NCBI GenBank assembly: GCA_964016885.1
Contig: OZ024744.1
Span: 112,493,145 to 112,557,144, forward strand
Length of the DNA: 64,000 nt
Source: Eledone cirrhosa
Lineage: Eukaryota; Mollusca; Cephalopoda; Octopoda; Eledonidae
Direction of reading: 5' to 3'
Below are positions 48,727 to 60,221 of this stretch, piece by piece (within the stretch, counting starts at the first letter, position 1; the number at the start of each line of letters is the position of its first letter). The notes below the pieces were generated by a model. It was not told the DNA's origin and did no database searches. It saw only the letters and a list, made by a program, of their open reading frames with translations. Both the position numbers and the translations under genes were made by a program.

Positions 48727-49345
48727 TGCATGATAGGTATTCCCAACATTATCGATGAAGAAGGTCGGGCTAATCGTTAGAAAATTAGCTTTCTGGTCAC
48801 GAAGAGAAAAACCACTACTAGGCGTCGGCCACGGACGTCCACCGTCAATGCAAAATGGTATAGAAAATCCGCTCCCAAGATCGGATATGGTAGGTCAGCA
48901 ACCGTAAAAATCCATTTGAATTCTCGAAGATTTCTGAATTGCAGAGGAAGCGAGATTTATCCAAAAGTCCGTTTCGGCGCATGATTGATAGCTTGTAGAT
49001 TCATTGATAACTCAGGAGGAGTTTCTTTAACACAGTTCACCGGCTAAATGCTGCAGCAGGCTCCCGTATCTACGAGAAAAGATTTTCCGGACAGGAGGTC
49101 CTCAATAAAGAAGTGGCGGTTTGGGTGTGTAGCACAGAGACCAGCTGCCGCCTTCAGTGACTCAGGGTTTGCGTTTCCCGAAGTTGAATAGCTACACGGT
49201 GGCGGGCAGTGTTTTGCTTTATCAGCGAATGGTGCCATGATACCAGCAAAAATATGAATTGCTGGCGGGCAAGCTGGCGTTACGGCGTGAAGTCGCGAAG
49301 GAACGCGAACGACTTCTTGGCCGCCTGGGAGATGGCCTACTCTCC
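48727..49345 (-). pseudogene. Gypsy protease region (decayed)
   Basis: 49238-49044 is open on the minus strand and ends in GKSFLVDTGACCSI, containing the aspartic protease motif DTGA, then a stop. Downstream to 48727 the frame is broken, with fragments such as [10 protein letters not shown] and [17 protein letters not shown] leading into RT. A zinc knuckle of gag is not evident between 49238 and 49346. Confidence 0.7.
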
Positions 49346-49942
49346 CTACATAATTTCGCGACTTGACGCGTCAATCGCCTTCAATATGGAATCCTCGTGT
49401 GTCGAGAAGAGCTGGTTCGGAGAGGTCGAAGAGGCAACAAGCGAGTCCGACGAGGTAGTTTCCCTAGAGAATTCCACAATTCGATCGGCAGATGCAGCGA
49501 TCTGCTCCACCGAGCTCGAGTCCACTATGGTAGCCAATATAATCTGGACATTGTTTGGCAAGCGAGAAAAAAATAGCTTTTTGATAAATGAACTATCCTC
49601 ATCGGGCGATTCACTGAGGTCCCGAATGTGGCGTAAACATTTGGACGGCGACCTGTCACCTAAACACTCGTCCTCCAATAATGCACAAAACCTGCTTTCA
49701 GCAGAACGGCAGTTTCTCCTTAATATTTCCGTCCTCAACGAATCATCCGAAGTACCGGTTGGCGGGTCCGTTATTAAATCTTTCACCGTGGTGGCGAGCG
49801 ACGAAGGTATACCACTAATCAAAACATTGAGTTTCTGCTCCGTTTTAATTCCATTTGCAGCAAAATATGCATCGAGTTGCGCAAACCAGAGCTTGGGATC
49901 ACCGGAGAACGCAGGTAAATTAGGACTACTCATCATTAGCAT
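49346..49942 (-). CDS. gag: Gypsy gag-like protein
   Basis: 198 codons on the minus strand. The start MLMMSSPNLPAFSGDPKLWF has the PP.F..DP.LWF block typical of Gypsy capsid N-termini. LNVLISGIPSSLATTVKDLI, CLGDRSPSKCLRHIRDL and FFSRLPNNVQIIL (the FL.RLP.NV block) and ASADRIVEF follow. It ends at a stop before any CCHC knuckle, so it may be truncated or shifted. It would form the particle that packages element RNA. Confidence 0.85.
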   Translation of the reverse strand: MLMMSSPNLPAFSGDPKLWFAQLDAYFAANGIKTEQKLNVLISGIPSSLATTVKDLITDPPTGTSDDSLRTEILRRNCRSAESRFCALLEDECLGDRSPSKCLRHIRDLSESPDEDSSFIKKLFFSRLPNNVQIILATIVDSSSVEQIAASADRIVEFSRETTSSDSLVASSTSPNQLFSTHEDSILKAIDASSREIM

Positions 49943-50617
49943 GTATCAGTTCCACATAAAAATATTAAATGATATCCAAGTAAAGAAATGCAATGCGTGT
50001 TAGATGTTTGGAACAACGGGAAAACAACACAATTTTCCCTCGACATCCATGAAGAAAGGAGAAAAAAATATATATATATCTGGTGAATTTGCAAAATCCG
50101 GAATCGACAAGTCACAAAAATTAAATGTTTTTTTTTTGTTTTTTTTTAATTGGAGAAGGAGATGGCATCATATGGTGCGTCTCAGCCAATCAGATGGCTG
50201 CATTTCAGAGAAGACAAATGGCGGGAAAATTGGCGGATAAGTCAGCCATTGGGAATTTTTTGGTTAAACGCATAGTTGCAAGATATAAAGTATTAGTTTC
50301 GTCATCATTTTTTTAAATGTTGTATGTGTCTCTTAGGTAACTGCTTGTTAAAAGAAAGAAATAATACATTTGCTATGAAGACTTCGTAGAGTCGAATGCT
50401 GTATCAGAAGGTTGCAATTTAGAAATGTTCAATGTTCGAAGGTTGCGTTTAAAAATAATGTTGGAGTGTTCTAAAGAGCAAGGAAACGGTGCTCAAGAAT
50501 GTTAAATAATTCAATGGGGTTACCCATATAGCAGAAGTCTTTAGAAGTTTTTAGATTTTTTTTAGAAGTTTTTAGAAGTTTTTAGAAGTCTGTGTAATCC
50601 ATAATCGGGGTCAATCA
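49943..50617 (-). other. Gypsy 5' leader between LTR and gag
   Basis: Untranslated leader on the minus strand. It includes A/T runs (50075 and 50130-50150) and a three-copy AGAAGTTTTTAGA motif at 50540-50590. The primer-binding site should begin directly left of 50618; the sequence there (TGATTGACCCCGATTATGG on minus) does not match a tRNA 3' end I can name. Confidence 0.55.
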
Positions 50618-51002
50618 CTTTAGAATGGGTGGTATTAGTAAACATATTTGTGTTACAATTGTACAAAGAATAAGAATAGCAGTGTGTGTTTATACTGGTT
50701 TACTTCATAGAAGTGAATAATGAAACGTACATATATTTTACCATTCATAGTGAGGAGGCTGGAATCTCCTTAGGGTTTTGGTGAGTTGAGGATTTGCTCT
50801 GTATTCTGGCGTGTTGTTAACGAGACTGCTACGATGCGTCAAAGAGAGAGAGAGTTGATCTTTCAGCCACTTACTTATAGTGGCCAAGAGGACGTAACTC
50901 CTTTTACCTCCTGTAGGTGACACCAGGGGTCACTACCGTCACAAAGGGAAGCAACTCTTATTTTAGTTCTGATGTCCACCGCAAGGGGGTTGGGGAGCTA
51001 CA
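50618..51002 (-). mobile_element. 5' LTR of the Ty3/Gypsy retrotransposon
   Basis: 385 bases, partner of 45503-45867. It ends GAGCTACA at 51002, that is TGTAGCTC on the element's strand. It contains about 20 extra bases near 50818 (GAGACTGCTACGATGCGT). The element spans about 5.5 kb and still has both LTRs. Confidence 0.9.
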
Positions 51003-51115
51003 TACCGAATACACTGGGAATAGCACTCCTCACGAAGAAGGATGATATTTGCACGTTTTTTGCTTGAAATGGTATCTATGTTAGTATTAAAAAATGTATT
51101 AAAATGCTGACTTAG
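51003..51115 (-). pseudogene. Tc1/mariner-like transposase N-terminal fragment
   Basis: The minus strand reads KKRANIILLREECYSQCIRY up to the LTR edge, matching the start of Tc1-like DNA-binding domains (R..I..L.EEGYSQR.IA). It is the missing N-terminus of the transposase at 44580-45502, so the Gypsy element landed in this gene. TCAGCATTTTAA (minus, at 51112) is a weak match to TCAGCGTGTTGAA at about 44300 and may be the transposon ends. Confidence 0.75.
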
Positions 51116-52800
51116 TCTGCTATATATATATATGAACATATAACAAATAATGTGATTGGTCAACTTATGTACAATAATTGAAAAAGAATTAAGTGTAATG
51201 ATTTTTGCGCGCTTGTGAGTTTATACTATTACAGTGAAGGTAGTGTTATTAATATTGGATGGTTTTCTAGTTTAACAACTAATGTAACAGTTTCGGTTTA
51301 CCCCCAAACACATCAGCTTTCTAATTATATCACTAGAATGAAAAATAGGATTTTGGAGGCTTTCAAATTTTGAAATAATGATATATTTAATAGGTTTCTA
51401 TACAGTTTCCGTCCACGAAATTTCACTTGCAAAGCAACAAACAGCTAACTCCTGGTTATTGTAGAAGACACTTGCTGAAGGTTCCTGAAAGCAGCTGGTT
51501 ATGAAAGAAACTCGTTAAACGCCCACCCATGCTTTTACCATCTTCATATAGTTCAGTAATTGCCAGTGCAACAATCTCCAGATGAATATCTTCATTTAAT
51601 TCCTCAAAATCCAAGAAAACTGCAATGCAGCCTGAATAGATTTTATTCCAGGCAAAATTCATTGCGATTGTTTTCCATTCTTTCCAAGCTTCTGTAAAGT
51701 TTTCTATAGAATACCTCTAATATGTTAGCAGTAGCACTAACAAAGCGAGACTCAAAATAGAGGGTATATAGAAATATATTTATGTATAATAAACATATAT
51801 AGGTCTCGCTGTGGGTGTCATGTCATAACTACTCCCAGTTACCATATGAAAACGTCAAATACTAGTATTTCATGGTCTTTATCTATCTTCAGTGATGTTT
51901 ACTCATTCGATACTGAAACAAAAGAAGCTGATAGCACATATAGATTTTTGTAACTAATACAAGAATGGAAATGCTCATTTGCATATAGTGCGGGCTTAAC
52001 ACCACTAACATAGCGTAATTCAGAATAGAAAGCATATAAAATATGTTTGTGTATGCCTATTATACATAAACTTATTGTATATGTTTTCATATGCGATTGT
52101 ATACTTTTAATTTAGTTTAGATAGTTGCACACTTTATTTTCTCTTTTCCCTTTTTTACCTGTCCACATGGAGCGACAGTACATTGAAACACGGATACATA
52201 AAGGAATAAATATTTGCAAAGAGAAAATTATAAGACGAAAGTCTTCTCGCAATTTAGTTGGCCACCCACCTCTCATAAAACAAATCTAGTTTTTAATTTA
52301 GTAAGATTCTTAGTAGTTTGTTGCCACTTGGCAACTTTATTTCAATTTGTACATTTGATCCACTTTAGATTTATTTATTTATTTGTCCGAGTTTATTACA
52401 TTTCCCAGTTAATATAACATTAAAAGCAGATCAGAAAGGTAGCTTCATAGTCGAAAGCGAAAAAAAAACATTTTATGTTCAACTCACCGAAGAAAACAGA
52501 CATAGTTGTGAGAATTATAATAAACGAACAAGAATGAAGCACACACCTCACTTTAGAAGCTGTTTTAATCTGTTAAATACAATTTCGTTATTTGCTTTAA
52601 TTTTCATGGGTTATTTTATATTTTAAGTATTTTCGTAGATTAAAGAAGTTACAACAGCATGAAGTAGGAATTCGATATACAGAGATTGTATCTTAGGCGA
52701 CAATCGTGAATTAAAAGAGGGCGAAAGATTAGTATCTTACTTCATCGTTTAAAATAAAAATTACCTTACAGAATTTGGTTTTATTTTATTTCTCCTTATC
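51116..52800. other. Unassigned A/T-rich region
   Basis: About 1.7 kb without a recognisable element. The open frame 51662-51456 (minus, 68 codons, containing FLDFEELNEDIHLEIVAL) resembles nothing I know and has no supporting context. Short frames elsewhere look random. Confidence 0.4.
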
Positions 52801-52833
52801 TTATAGTGAAACCTTGCTGAGGACTCCTTATAT

Positions 52834-52858
52834 ATGTATGTGCGCGCGCGCGCGCACG

Positions 52859-52906
<48 letters not shown>

Positions 52907-53124
52907 AAATAAATAAATATATATATATGTATATATATATATGTGTGTGTATATATATATATGTGTATATATGTGTATATATATATGTTTATATGTTTAT
53001 CTATGTATATATGTTTATATGTTTGTATGTATATATATGTTTACATATATATATGTATGTAAATATATATGTTTATATGTATATATGTGTGTGTGTATAT
53101 ATATATGCATCTGTCTGTGTACAT

Positions 53125-53185
<61 letters not shown>
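52834..53185. repeat. Compound microsatellite (GC, AC, AT, ATGT)
   Basis: GCGCGC and ACACAC tracts (52842-52897), then ATATGT-type repeats, then a pure AT run (about 53130-53184). ORFs here are artefacts. Confidence 0.95.
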
Positions 53186-53187
<2 letters not shown>

Positions 53188-53489
53188 GGTAGACTGGAAG
53201 GTAATATCAGTAGTGGTAGAGCACTCAGTCCATGGGACGAGTTTAGTAGAAGTGGTTACACAACAGTTAGTTCACCATACTGAGAACAATTGTTTCACCT
53301 TATGTGGATCTTCGGCTCGGACTGATAATGGTTATACGGAACAAGAAAATGAGAAACAACCGCATGAATGCGCATGCGCAGAAACGGTCACTTCTCCCAA
53401 GCGATACAAATCCACGGTCAAAAGGTATAACGGAGATAACTGCGAATGTCCGGAATAAATTGTTCGAGTTGATTAGAAAATTAGAATGT
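53186..53489. other. Probable PLE 3' flank or untranslated region
   Basis: Unique-looking sequence downstream of the minus-strand PLE. The short frames read no known domain. Confidence 0.35.
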
Positions 53490-55440
53490 TGTTGTTATTC
53501 AATCCGGAGCTTTGTAGTTATGCAAGAGGTGTTTCCAGACATGTGGACAACGTGAGAAGATTTCATTTCTTGAATTTAGGCAATCGCTATTGTGTAATCT
53601 CCTTAGAATATTTATCCTTTCTTCAATACACAGTCCACAAGACGGATTGCCTCTTGCGTATGGTTTGAACTTAGTGATGGCTTTCCCTCAAGGACTTATG
53701 TATAGTAGTCTATACATAAGTCCTTGAGGGACCATACGTGGTTCGCGAGCTTCGTGGATGATCGTTTGTCCGGGTACCTAAAGGTTGACTGATAGTTCAG
53801 GAAGCGTTCCTGAAATCGGCCCTCTGCCATAACCACATAGGATTTGACCTACTGTTGTTGATTTGGTCGGTTGGAAGTGACCAGAGCTTCATAAATTACA
53901 GCGGGTGTGTTGTATTGCTGTTAAAGCGGACAGGCTTTCGGCAAGAGCATCCTAGTGAGGTGTCCCTCTTAGGACTGTTGGTGATGTGGGCCTTCATATT
54001 CTTAGCGCAGGAGTATCTTAGTTTTGCCCTGTGTCTGTTAAAGATGGAGCGGTGTTTGTGACTTATGGGAAAGTGTCTATCTAAGAGGGCTAAATGTTTT
54101 CCTACACTAGTTTTAACGTTGAGTGAGAAGTGGGGGAGAGAAATAGATAGTTTGTCTATTGGTACGATTTCTTTTCTTATTGCTGTTGTTGTTATTGGGG
54201 AGTAAGTAATTGGTTGCGAGAAGCCGCTGTTAGCTAACGCCGTGTTATAGTAGGGGACCACTCTGTCAAAGATTGTTTATTAGAGGAGAGGCTAGAGATT
54301 CTAGTATAATATTTACGAAGTTTCTAAAAACTGTAGGAGGGTGACATGAGTTTATAGAAGGGCCTGATGGTATGTTTGCGAAGGTCTAAATTAATGTCTA
54401 AGAAATCTACACTAGTAAGGTTGGTAGCTACTGTTATCCTATGTCCTAACTCATTAAAAGTAGAAATTAAATCTTTTGTAAACCGGTCCAGGTCGTGACC
54501 ACTTTTATGGCTCGATAAGGTCAGGTCATCGTCGCGGTATGTCTCGTGTGGAAGGCCGGGAATCTAACACGTAATATATCTAAAATAAATAAGCCAACCA
54601 AGTCGCATACATCAGCACTGTCAAACGATACCATGGAGACGTCGAATAGTTCTGAAGTGGTTGACTTCTTTGCTCAGGCTACTCCGTTGTTGAAGAGGAA
54701 GGTTTTCCGGCAGTGTGCGATGATCTCCCTGTCTAAAACATGGACGGTAGTGTAAGTGATAGCAAAGTCCAACGCTTTGTTTAATAGGGTCTCTGAGATC
54801 GACGGGTAATAATCCACATTGTCGATTGCGTGAACTTCACTTTTTTGGAGTTGAAGGAGTTAAACCACTTAATGACGGAGTCGCTGTCCTCCCACTGGGA
54901 CAGGTCCTAATGGTCTTAACTCTGTTTCTAAGTATAGCCTTACTGACTAGTCCCATTTCCGCGCGTGCCGGGTTTAGTAGTCTACACATGGGATTAGAAG
55001 CAAAGTCTACTTTGTGATCCTTCAGGGTGAGAAACGCCTTACGTTTAGCTAAGCATTGTAGTTTCTTATCTACCTTAAGGGTGGAGGCTAGGTGTTTGGC
55101 TTCTGTATTGATGTCGTGGTAGGCCATAGGGTTAGCCTTCTTATATTTAGAGGTTATAGCGTTATGTGCCAAGTGGCTGTAAGTAATGTTGTCGACTTCG
55201 TAAATATTAGTATTGGTTTTATCAGAAAGAACGAAAGGGTTATTGGAAGACCTAAATTTCTTAATATCATTTCTAAGTTTGTTTTGGAAGATGCTAGAGT
55301 TGTTTGCGAAAGGAAAAGTCCGCTTCGAAAGGAGCGAGTTCAGTTACCTTAGGAGGATAGGCTCTCGATTTCAGGTTGAAGGTGTTACTGGTGCCTGTAA
55401 TTTTGTATGGCAAAACTTTTGTATAGCAAGCTCTATAAAG
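53490..55440 (-). pseudogene. Near-complete Penelope-like element (RT plus GIY-YIG)
   Basis: Minus strand, N to C. FQNKLRNDIKKFRSSN and FVLSDKTNTNIYEVD (55310-55190) lead to LTLKDHKVDFASNPMCRLL and PARAEMGLVSKAIL (55040-54900). DNVDYYPSISETLLNKAL (about 54820) and FDVSMVSFDSADVCDLVGL follow, then YRDDDLTLSS (catalytic, about 54530) and ATNLTSVDFLDINLDL. The linker is VVPYYNTALANSGF, FSLNVKTSVGKHLALL and IFNRHRAKLRYS. The GIY-YIG domain is degenerate: VIYEALVTS..KSYVVMAEGRFQERFLNY, then LANHVWSLKDL, and after a hairpin NPSCGLCIEERINIL and SRCPHVWKHLL. The YIG motif reads YVV. A few stops and frameshifts separate the blocks. It is the best PLE reference in the window for the fragments at 30-31 and 36.3-37.4 kb. 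Confidence 0.85.
53684..53731. repeat. 22-bp perfect hairpin in the GIY-YIG coding region
   Basis: 53684-53705 pairs with 53710-53731 across a 4-base loop (TCCCTCAAGGACTTATGTAT and its complement). Coding similarity continues on both sides, so the inverted copy is an addition within the gene. Confidence 0.9.
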
Positions 55441-55491
55441 TAAGAAACCACCTCACAGACCAAAGATTACATTGAAAATAAAACTGGTTTT

Positions 55492-55887
55492 ATGGAGGCT
55501 GACTGGGAGATAGAAGCTCTTGAAAGAGAAACTTGGCGTGGAATGGTGAATAATGGGGTCCATAATTTTGAGGACAGACGCATAGAGCACGAGAAGATCA
55601 AACGGGATGTGCGTAAGCAATGCCCTGGTGTATCTCTCGAAACGATCGGTGTCTCCATTGAATTGAAGTACCTTGATTGCAGAAAAATTTGCTTGAGCAA
55701 ATCTGGTCTCACGAGCCACAGTCGCAGCCATGTTCCAAGAGGACCAGTGAACTATGATCTCCACGGTATTGTGAGGGTTCACAGACAACCTAATGCAAGA
55801 ACAGAGGCCATGGAGATCCATAGTTGTCGTCAGTGTTCGAGGGAGTGCAAGTCTCTAGTAGGCTTGAAAAGCCATATCCGAGCGTAA
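55492..55887 (+). pseudogene. LINE C-terminal tail with C2H2-like fingers
   Basis: 131 open codons. WRGMVNNGVHNFEDRRIEHE matches the tail of the LINE class seen at 39.5 kb (W..V..G...FE..R). It is followed by two related finger blocks, LDCRKICLSKSGLTSHSRSH and SCRQCSRECKSLVGLKSHI. These short C..C..C..GL.SH fingers close many animal LINE ORFs. RT and endonuclease parts are absent, so this is a 5'-truncated remnant. Confidence 0.72.
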
Positions 55888-56560
55888 CACATATGAATCT
55901 GACAAGCGATTGCAATACCCTTAGCAGAGTTTGCAGCTATCATGTATGTATGTATGTTCGTGCTACTGGTAACATGTATCCCAGTACAACCTGTCTCATG
56001 GTCGGGTCGTTGGTGACTAAACTGGAAACCCCACCAAGGTTTCTTGGTAAGGAGGGTGACTTTGGACATCTTGCAGGACTAAAAACAAAACCTGTCAAAG
56101 GGCAAAGGAGCTCTTAAAAGTCAATGGCCATCCAAAATCACCAGGAGAGATGACCCCTTAGCCTTTGTCAAGTCAGAATTCTAGGAGCAGGAAAACTCTG
56201 ATATAACACCTGCAACCCTGATGGTATCCAATGATGTTGACTTGTTCTTTTTGGTAAATATCGTCTTGGTTAAGAGAGTGGGACTGGCTTTGTGCAGTGC
56301 CTTTGCTCACTATAAAAGCTTCAGGGCACAGACATTGCTTTGTATCTGGAGATCTCTCTGCACTTGTCATCACATGGTACCATGGGCCCAGCACTAAGTG
56401 TCAATAATTGTCACAAGTGTAGTATTTGTACCAGTTTTCAAGTTGCTGGCTGGACTAAAATGTCACACTCGTTCAGCGCATCGGTAGGGGTTCTCCTATA
56501 TGGATATAAAGTAGTGGCCGTACTTGAAAAAGAGTTGGCAGCCACCATGTAAGTATGTAT
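55888..56560. other. Unassigned stretch, probably LINE 3' flank
   Basis: No recognised domain on either strand. A short GTAT repeat lies near 55940. Confidence 0.35.
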
Positions 56561-56642
56561 GTGAGAAATACCAATCTTATTTAAACCACAAGGAATCTAG
56601 ATCTATAACAAGAAATTAAATTAATTGATAGGTATACTTATA
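56561..56642. repeat. Direct repeat flanking the ribozyme inverted repeat, left copy
   Basis: GTGAGAAATACCAATCTTAT to ATAGGTATACTT, matched at 57606-57687 with about ten differences. The pair brackets the inverted repeat at 56723-57496. Confidence 0.85.
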
Positions 56643-56940
56643 GGGATAAAAACAAATAACGAAACGAAATTAAATTTCGTTTAGCTTCTAACTCACTTTT
56701 GTATGACTGACGCTTAAACAATTAAGTTAAAAGTGTACATCTACATATGTATACGGAAATATTAGTATGCATATAAATACACACATGTATACATATGTAC
56801 ATGTACTGAGTTTTTCACTGGACACTTTACTGTGAGTGTCCAGCTAGTCTGTATGTAACCAAACAGACAAACCGGGTTTTAGAGTCATACGGGTTTTCAA
56901 GGAAACACATTTCCTCTATTCTCCAGAGAGCCAGACAGGA

Positions 56941-56983
56941 ATATTGGACTAGTTTCGATGTTATTACATCTCATCAGCAATAT
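56941..56983 (-). ncRNA. Hammerhead ribozyme motif, minus strand
   Basis: Exact reverse complement of the motif at 57236-57278: core CTGATGA, 5-bp stem II with an AATA loop, GAAA, a minimal stem III (CTAG) and the cleavage triplet GTC, closed by a 6-bp stem I (ATATTG/CAATAT). Confidence 0.85.
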
Positions 56984-57235
56984 ATACCCATCTTCCGGCT
57001 TCTCTAGAGAATCGTAAAAGCATATATCGTTATATGGTTTTTCTATGAAAATTAGTAGTGGGCAGACTAATTTGCATAGAACGTTTCGTTATTTGTTTTT
57101 ATCGTTTCCGCTGAACCGGTGCGTACAATGACTCACGTTCTATGCAAATTAGTCTGCCCACTACTAATTTTCATAGAAAAAGCATATAACGATATGTGCT
57201 TTTACGATTCTCTAGAGAAGCCGGAAGATGGGTAT

Positions 57236-57278
57236 ATATTGCTGATGAGATGTAATAACATCGAAACTAGTCCAATAT
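57236..57278 (+). ncRNA. Hammerhead ribozyme motif, plus strand
   Basis: Stem I is ATATTG (57236-57241) with CAATAT (57273-57278). The core CTGATGA is at 57242-57248. Stem II is GATGT/ACATC (57249-57253 and 57258-57262) around loop AATA. GAAA is at 57263-57266. Stem III is minimal (A-T and C-G closing a 2-base TA loop, 57266-57271). Cleavage is expected after C57272. All invariant core bases are present. The very short stem III is the type described for PLE-associated hammerheads. Confidence 0.88.
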
Positions 57279-57496
57279 TCCTGTCTGGCTCTCTGGAGAA
57301 TAGAGGAAATGTGTTTCCTTGAAAACCCGTATGACTCTAAAACCCGGTTTGTCTGTTTGGTTACATACAGACTAGCTGGACACTCACAGTAAAGTGTCCA
57401 GTGAAAAACTCAGTACATGTACATATGTATACATGTGTGTATTTATATGCATACTAATATTTCCGTATACATATATAGATGTACACTTTTAACTTA

Positions 57497-57885
57497 TAGG
57501 GATAAATTTATATTAATTCATATGAATGTGATAAATAAGAATTAGATGTTATTAAAGAGTGTTGTTAAAAACGAAGGAAAGTAAAATTTTGGGTTAAGGG
57601 TAGTAGTGAGAAATACCAATCTTATATAAACTACAAGGAATCTATATTCATAACAGGAAATTAAATTAATTTATAGGTATACTTTTAGGTATTCATTTTA
57701 GGAAAAGAGAGCTGTAAGAGGGAAATAAAATTATGAAGTTCTCTGTAGTAAAGTACTAATTATAGGTTAACTAAATTAAAAAAACTAATTATAATAATAT
57801 GTAAAATATAAGTGTAAGGTGTATATTAATTAGGTTTATAATATTTGAAGGTTCTTCTAAATTCTATGATTGCATAGATATATAT
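57497..57885. other. A/T-rich flank including the right direct repeat
   Basis: It holds the right copy of the direct repeat (57606-57687) and otherwise A/T-rich sequence with no coding signal. Confidence 0.5.
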
Positions 57886-57995
57886 ATATTTATTAAAATA
57901 ACAGATTAAAGTTTAAGCAAAGTTTCAGAAGATCCCGTTAAGGGTGAAAGCAGCGATTCTTTGCTTAAACTTTAATCTGTTATTTTAATAAATAT
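57886..57995. repeat. 37-bp inverted repeat with 36-bp loop
   Basis: 57886-57922 pairs with 57959-57995 (positions sum to 115881). The arms contain AACAGATTAAAGTTTAAGC and its complement. Confidence 0.9.
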
Positions 57996-58078
57996 TTGCT
58001 CTACGGTTCTTATATATTTAATATATATTTATCCTTATCGAGCCCTCTTTGGATTTTAGTCTTCAAATTTATTATTAT

Positions 58079-59290
<1,212 letters not shown>

Positions 59291-59652
59291 CCAGGGATAG
59301 AGGCTGAAGCTGAAGCATAAATATGTATAATATGCACCACCATCCCATACAAATGCACCCCCGCCCCACCCTCCCATACATCTCTAATGATAACTGGCTG
59401 TAGCATGCATCCGGTGAAGTGCCCGGCCCACACTGTAAAGTGGTCATGTAGGTGCCATGACAAAAAGCACCCAGCCCACACTGTAAAGAGGTTGGCATTA
59501 AGAAGGGCATCCAGCCGTAGAAACCAAGCCAGGAACAGTTCTGTTTGAATAAGATACGGTCACCAGACCCAACTTGCCTCAAACGGACAATCCATCTTAA
59601 CCCATGCTTGCGTGGAAAAATGGAAGTTAAACGATGATGATGATGAAAAAAA
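59291..59652 (+). mobile_element. RTE-like LINE 3' untranslated end with GATGAT tail
   Basis: It contains two copies of a CCCACACTGTAAAG word (59427 and 59475), then GGGCATCCAGCCGTAGAAAC, AACCCATGCTTGCGTGGAAA and GTTAAACGATGATGATGATG before an A-run. I recognise this 3' end as very common in octopus DNA. The short GATGAT tail is typical of RTE-like elements. Confidence 0.82.
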
Positions 59653-59732
59653 AGGCATAAAGAGTTTAAATGACTTTTTAACTACAGAAGCTTACATTTT
59701 TGTAATGAGATGACTGAACATGATTACTACAA

Positions 59733-59828
59733 ATAATTGTTTCTACGTTAGGCACAAGGCCAGCAATCACCCAGTGCATTACTGGTACTTTATTTTATCG
59801 ACCCCGTAAGGATGAAAGGCAAAGTTAA
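59733..59828 (-). mobile_element. SINE 3' half, inverted
   Basis: It is identical over its length to the 3' half of the next SINE and stops at GGCAAAGTTAAC. It is preceded by TACAAATA, which recurs between the two copies and after the second. Confidence 0.9.
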
Positions 59829-59834
59829 CTACAA

Positions 59835-60012
59835 ATAATTGTTTCTACGTTAGGCACAAGGCCAGCAATCACCCAGTGCATTACTGGTACTTTATTTTAT
59901 CGACCCCGTAAGGATGAAAGGCAAAGTTAACCTCGGCGGGATTTGAACTCAGATCGTAAAGGGACGTAACTATGCTGGAAAGCATGGCGTCCGACCCTCT
60001 ACCGATACTGCC
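59835..60012 (-). mobile_element. tRNA-derived SINE, inverted, full length
   Basis: It runs from AATTGTTTCTACGTTAGGC to the head CCGATACTGCC, including the inverted B-box GGCGGGATTTGAACTC. It is bracketed by CTACAAATAAT words (59828 and 60014), a likely target duplication. Confidence 0.92.
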
Positions 60013-60165
60013 CTACAAATAATAACATGAATATTTGGGTGAAAATCTGTGAGTTTGTATCTTTGGTCAGCTGTTCATAGATCTTAAGTATAATTTTATT
60101 TTAAGATTACATTTATACGGAGTAGGAATTTGTATGCATGTATGTGTGTATATATAAATATATAG

Positions 60166-60196
<31 letters not shown>

Positions 60197-60221
60197 TATG
60201 TGTGTATATATATAAACACGT
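60013..60221. other. Spacer with AT/ATGT microsatellite
   Basis: ATGTATGTGTGTATATATAA-type repeats at about 60134-60213. No coding signal. Confidence 0.6.

Larger units (their letters stand above)
56723..57496. mobile_element. 362-bp inverted repeat carrying hammerhead ribozymes
   Basis: Arms 56723-57084 and 57135-57496 (paired positions sum to 114219) differ at only about three noticed positions, with a 50-base spacer. Each arm contains a hammerhead motif on the strand reading outward from the spacer. PLEs are known to carry hammerhead ribozymes in their terminal repeats and to form inverted terminal arrangements, so I infer inverted PLE-type termini. No coding sequence lies between the arms. 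Confidence 0.85.

Noticed and set aside
49209..50003. 264-codon plus-strand frame
   Set aside because: Antisense to the Gypsy gag frame (49942-49346), which has clear family motifs.
55453..55821. Minus-strand 122-codon frame
   Set aside because: Shadow of the plus-strand LINE tail that carries the finger motifs.
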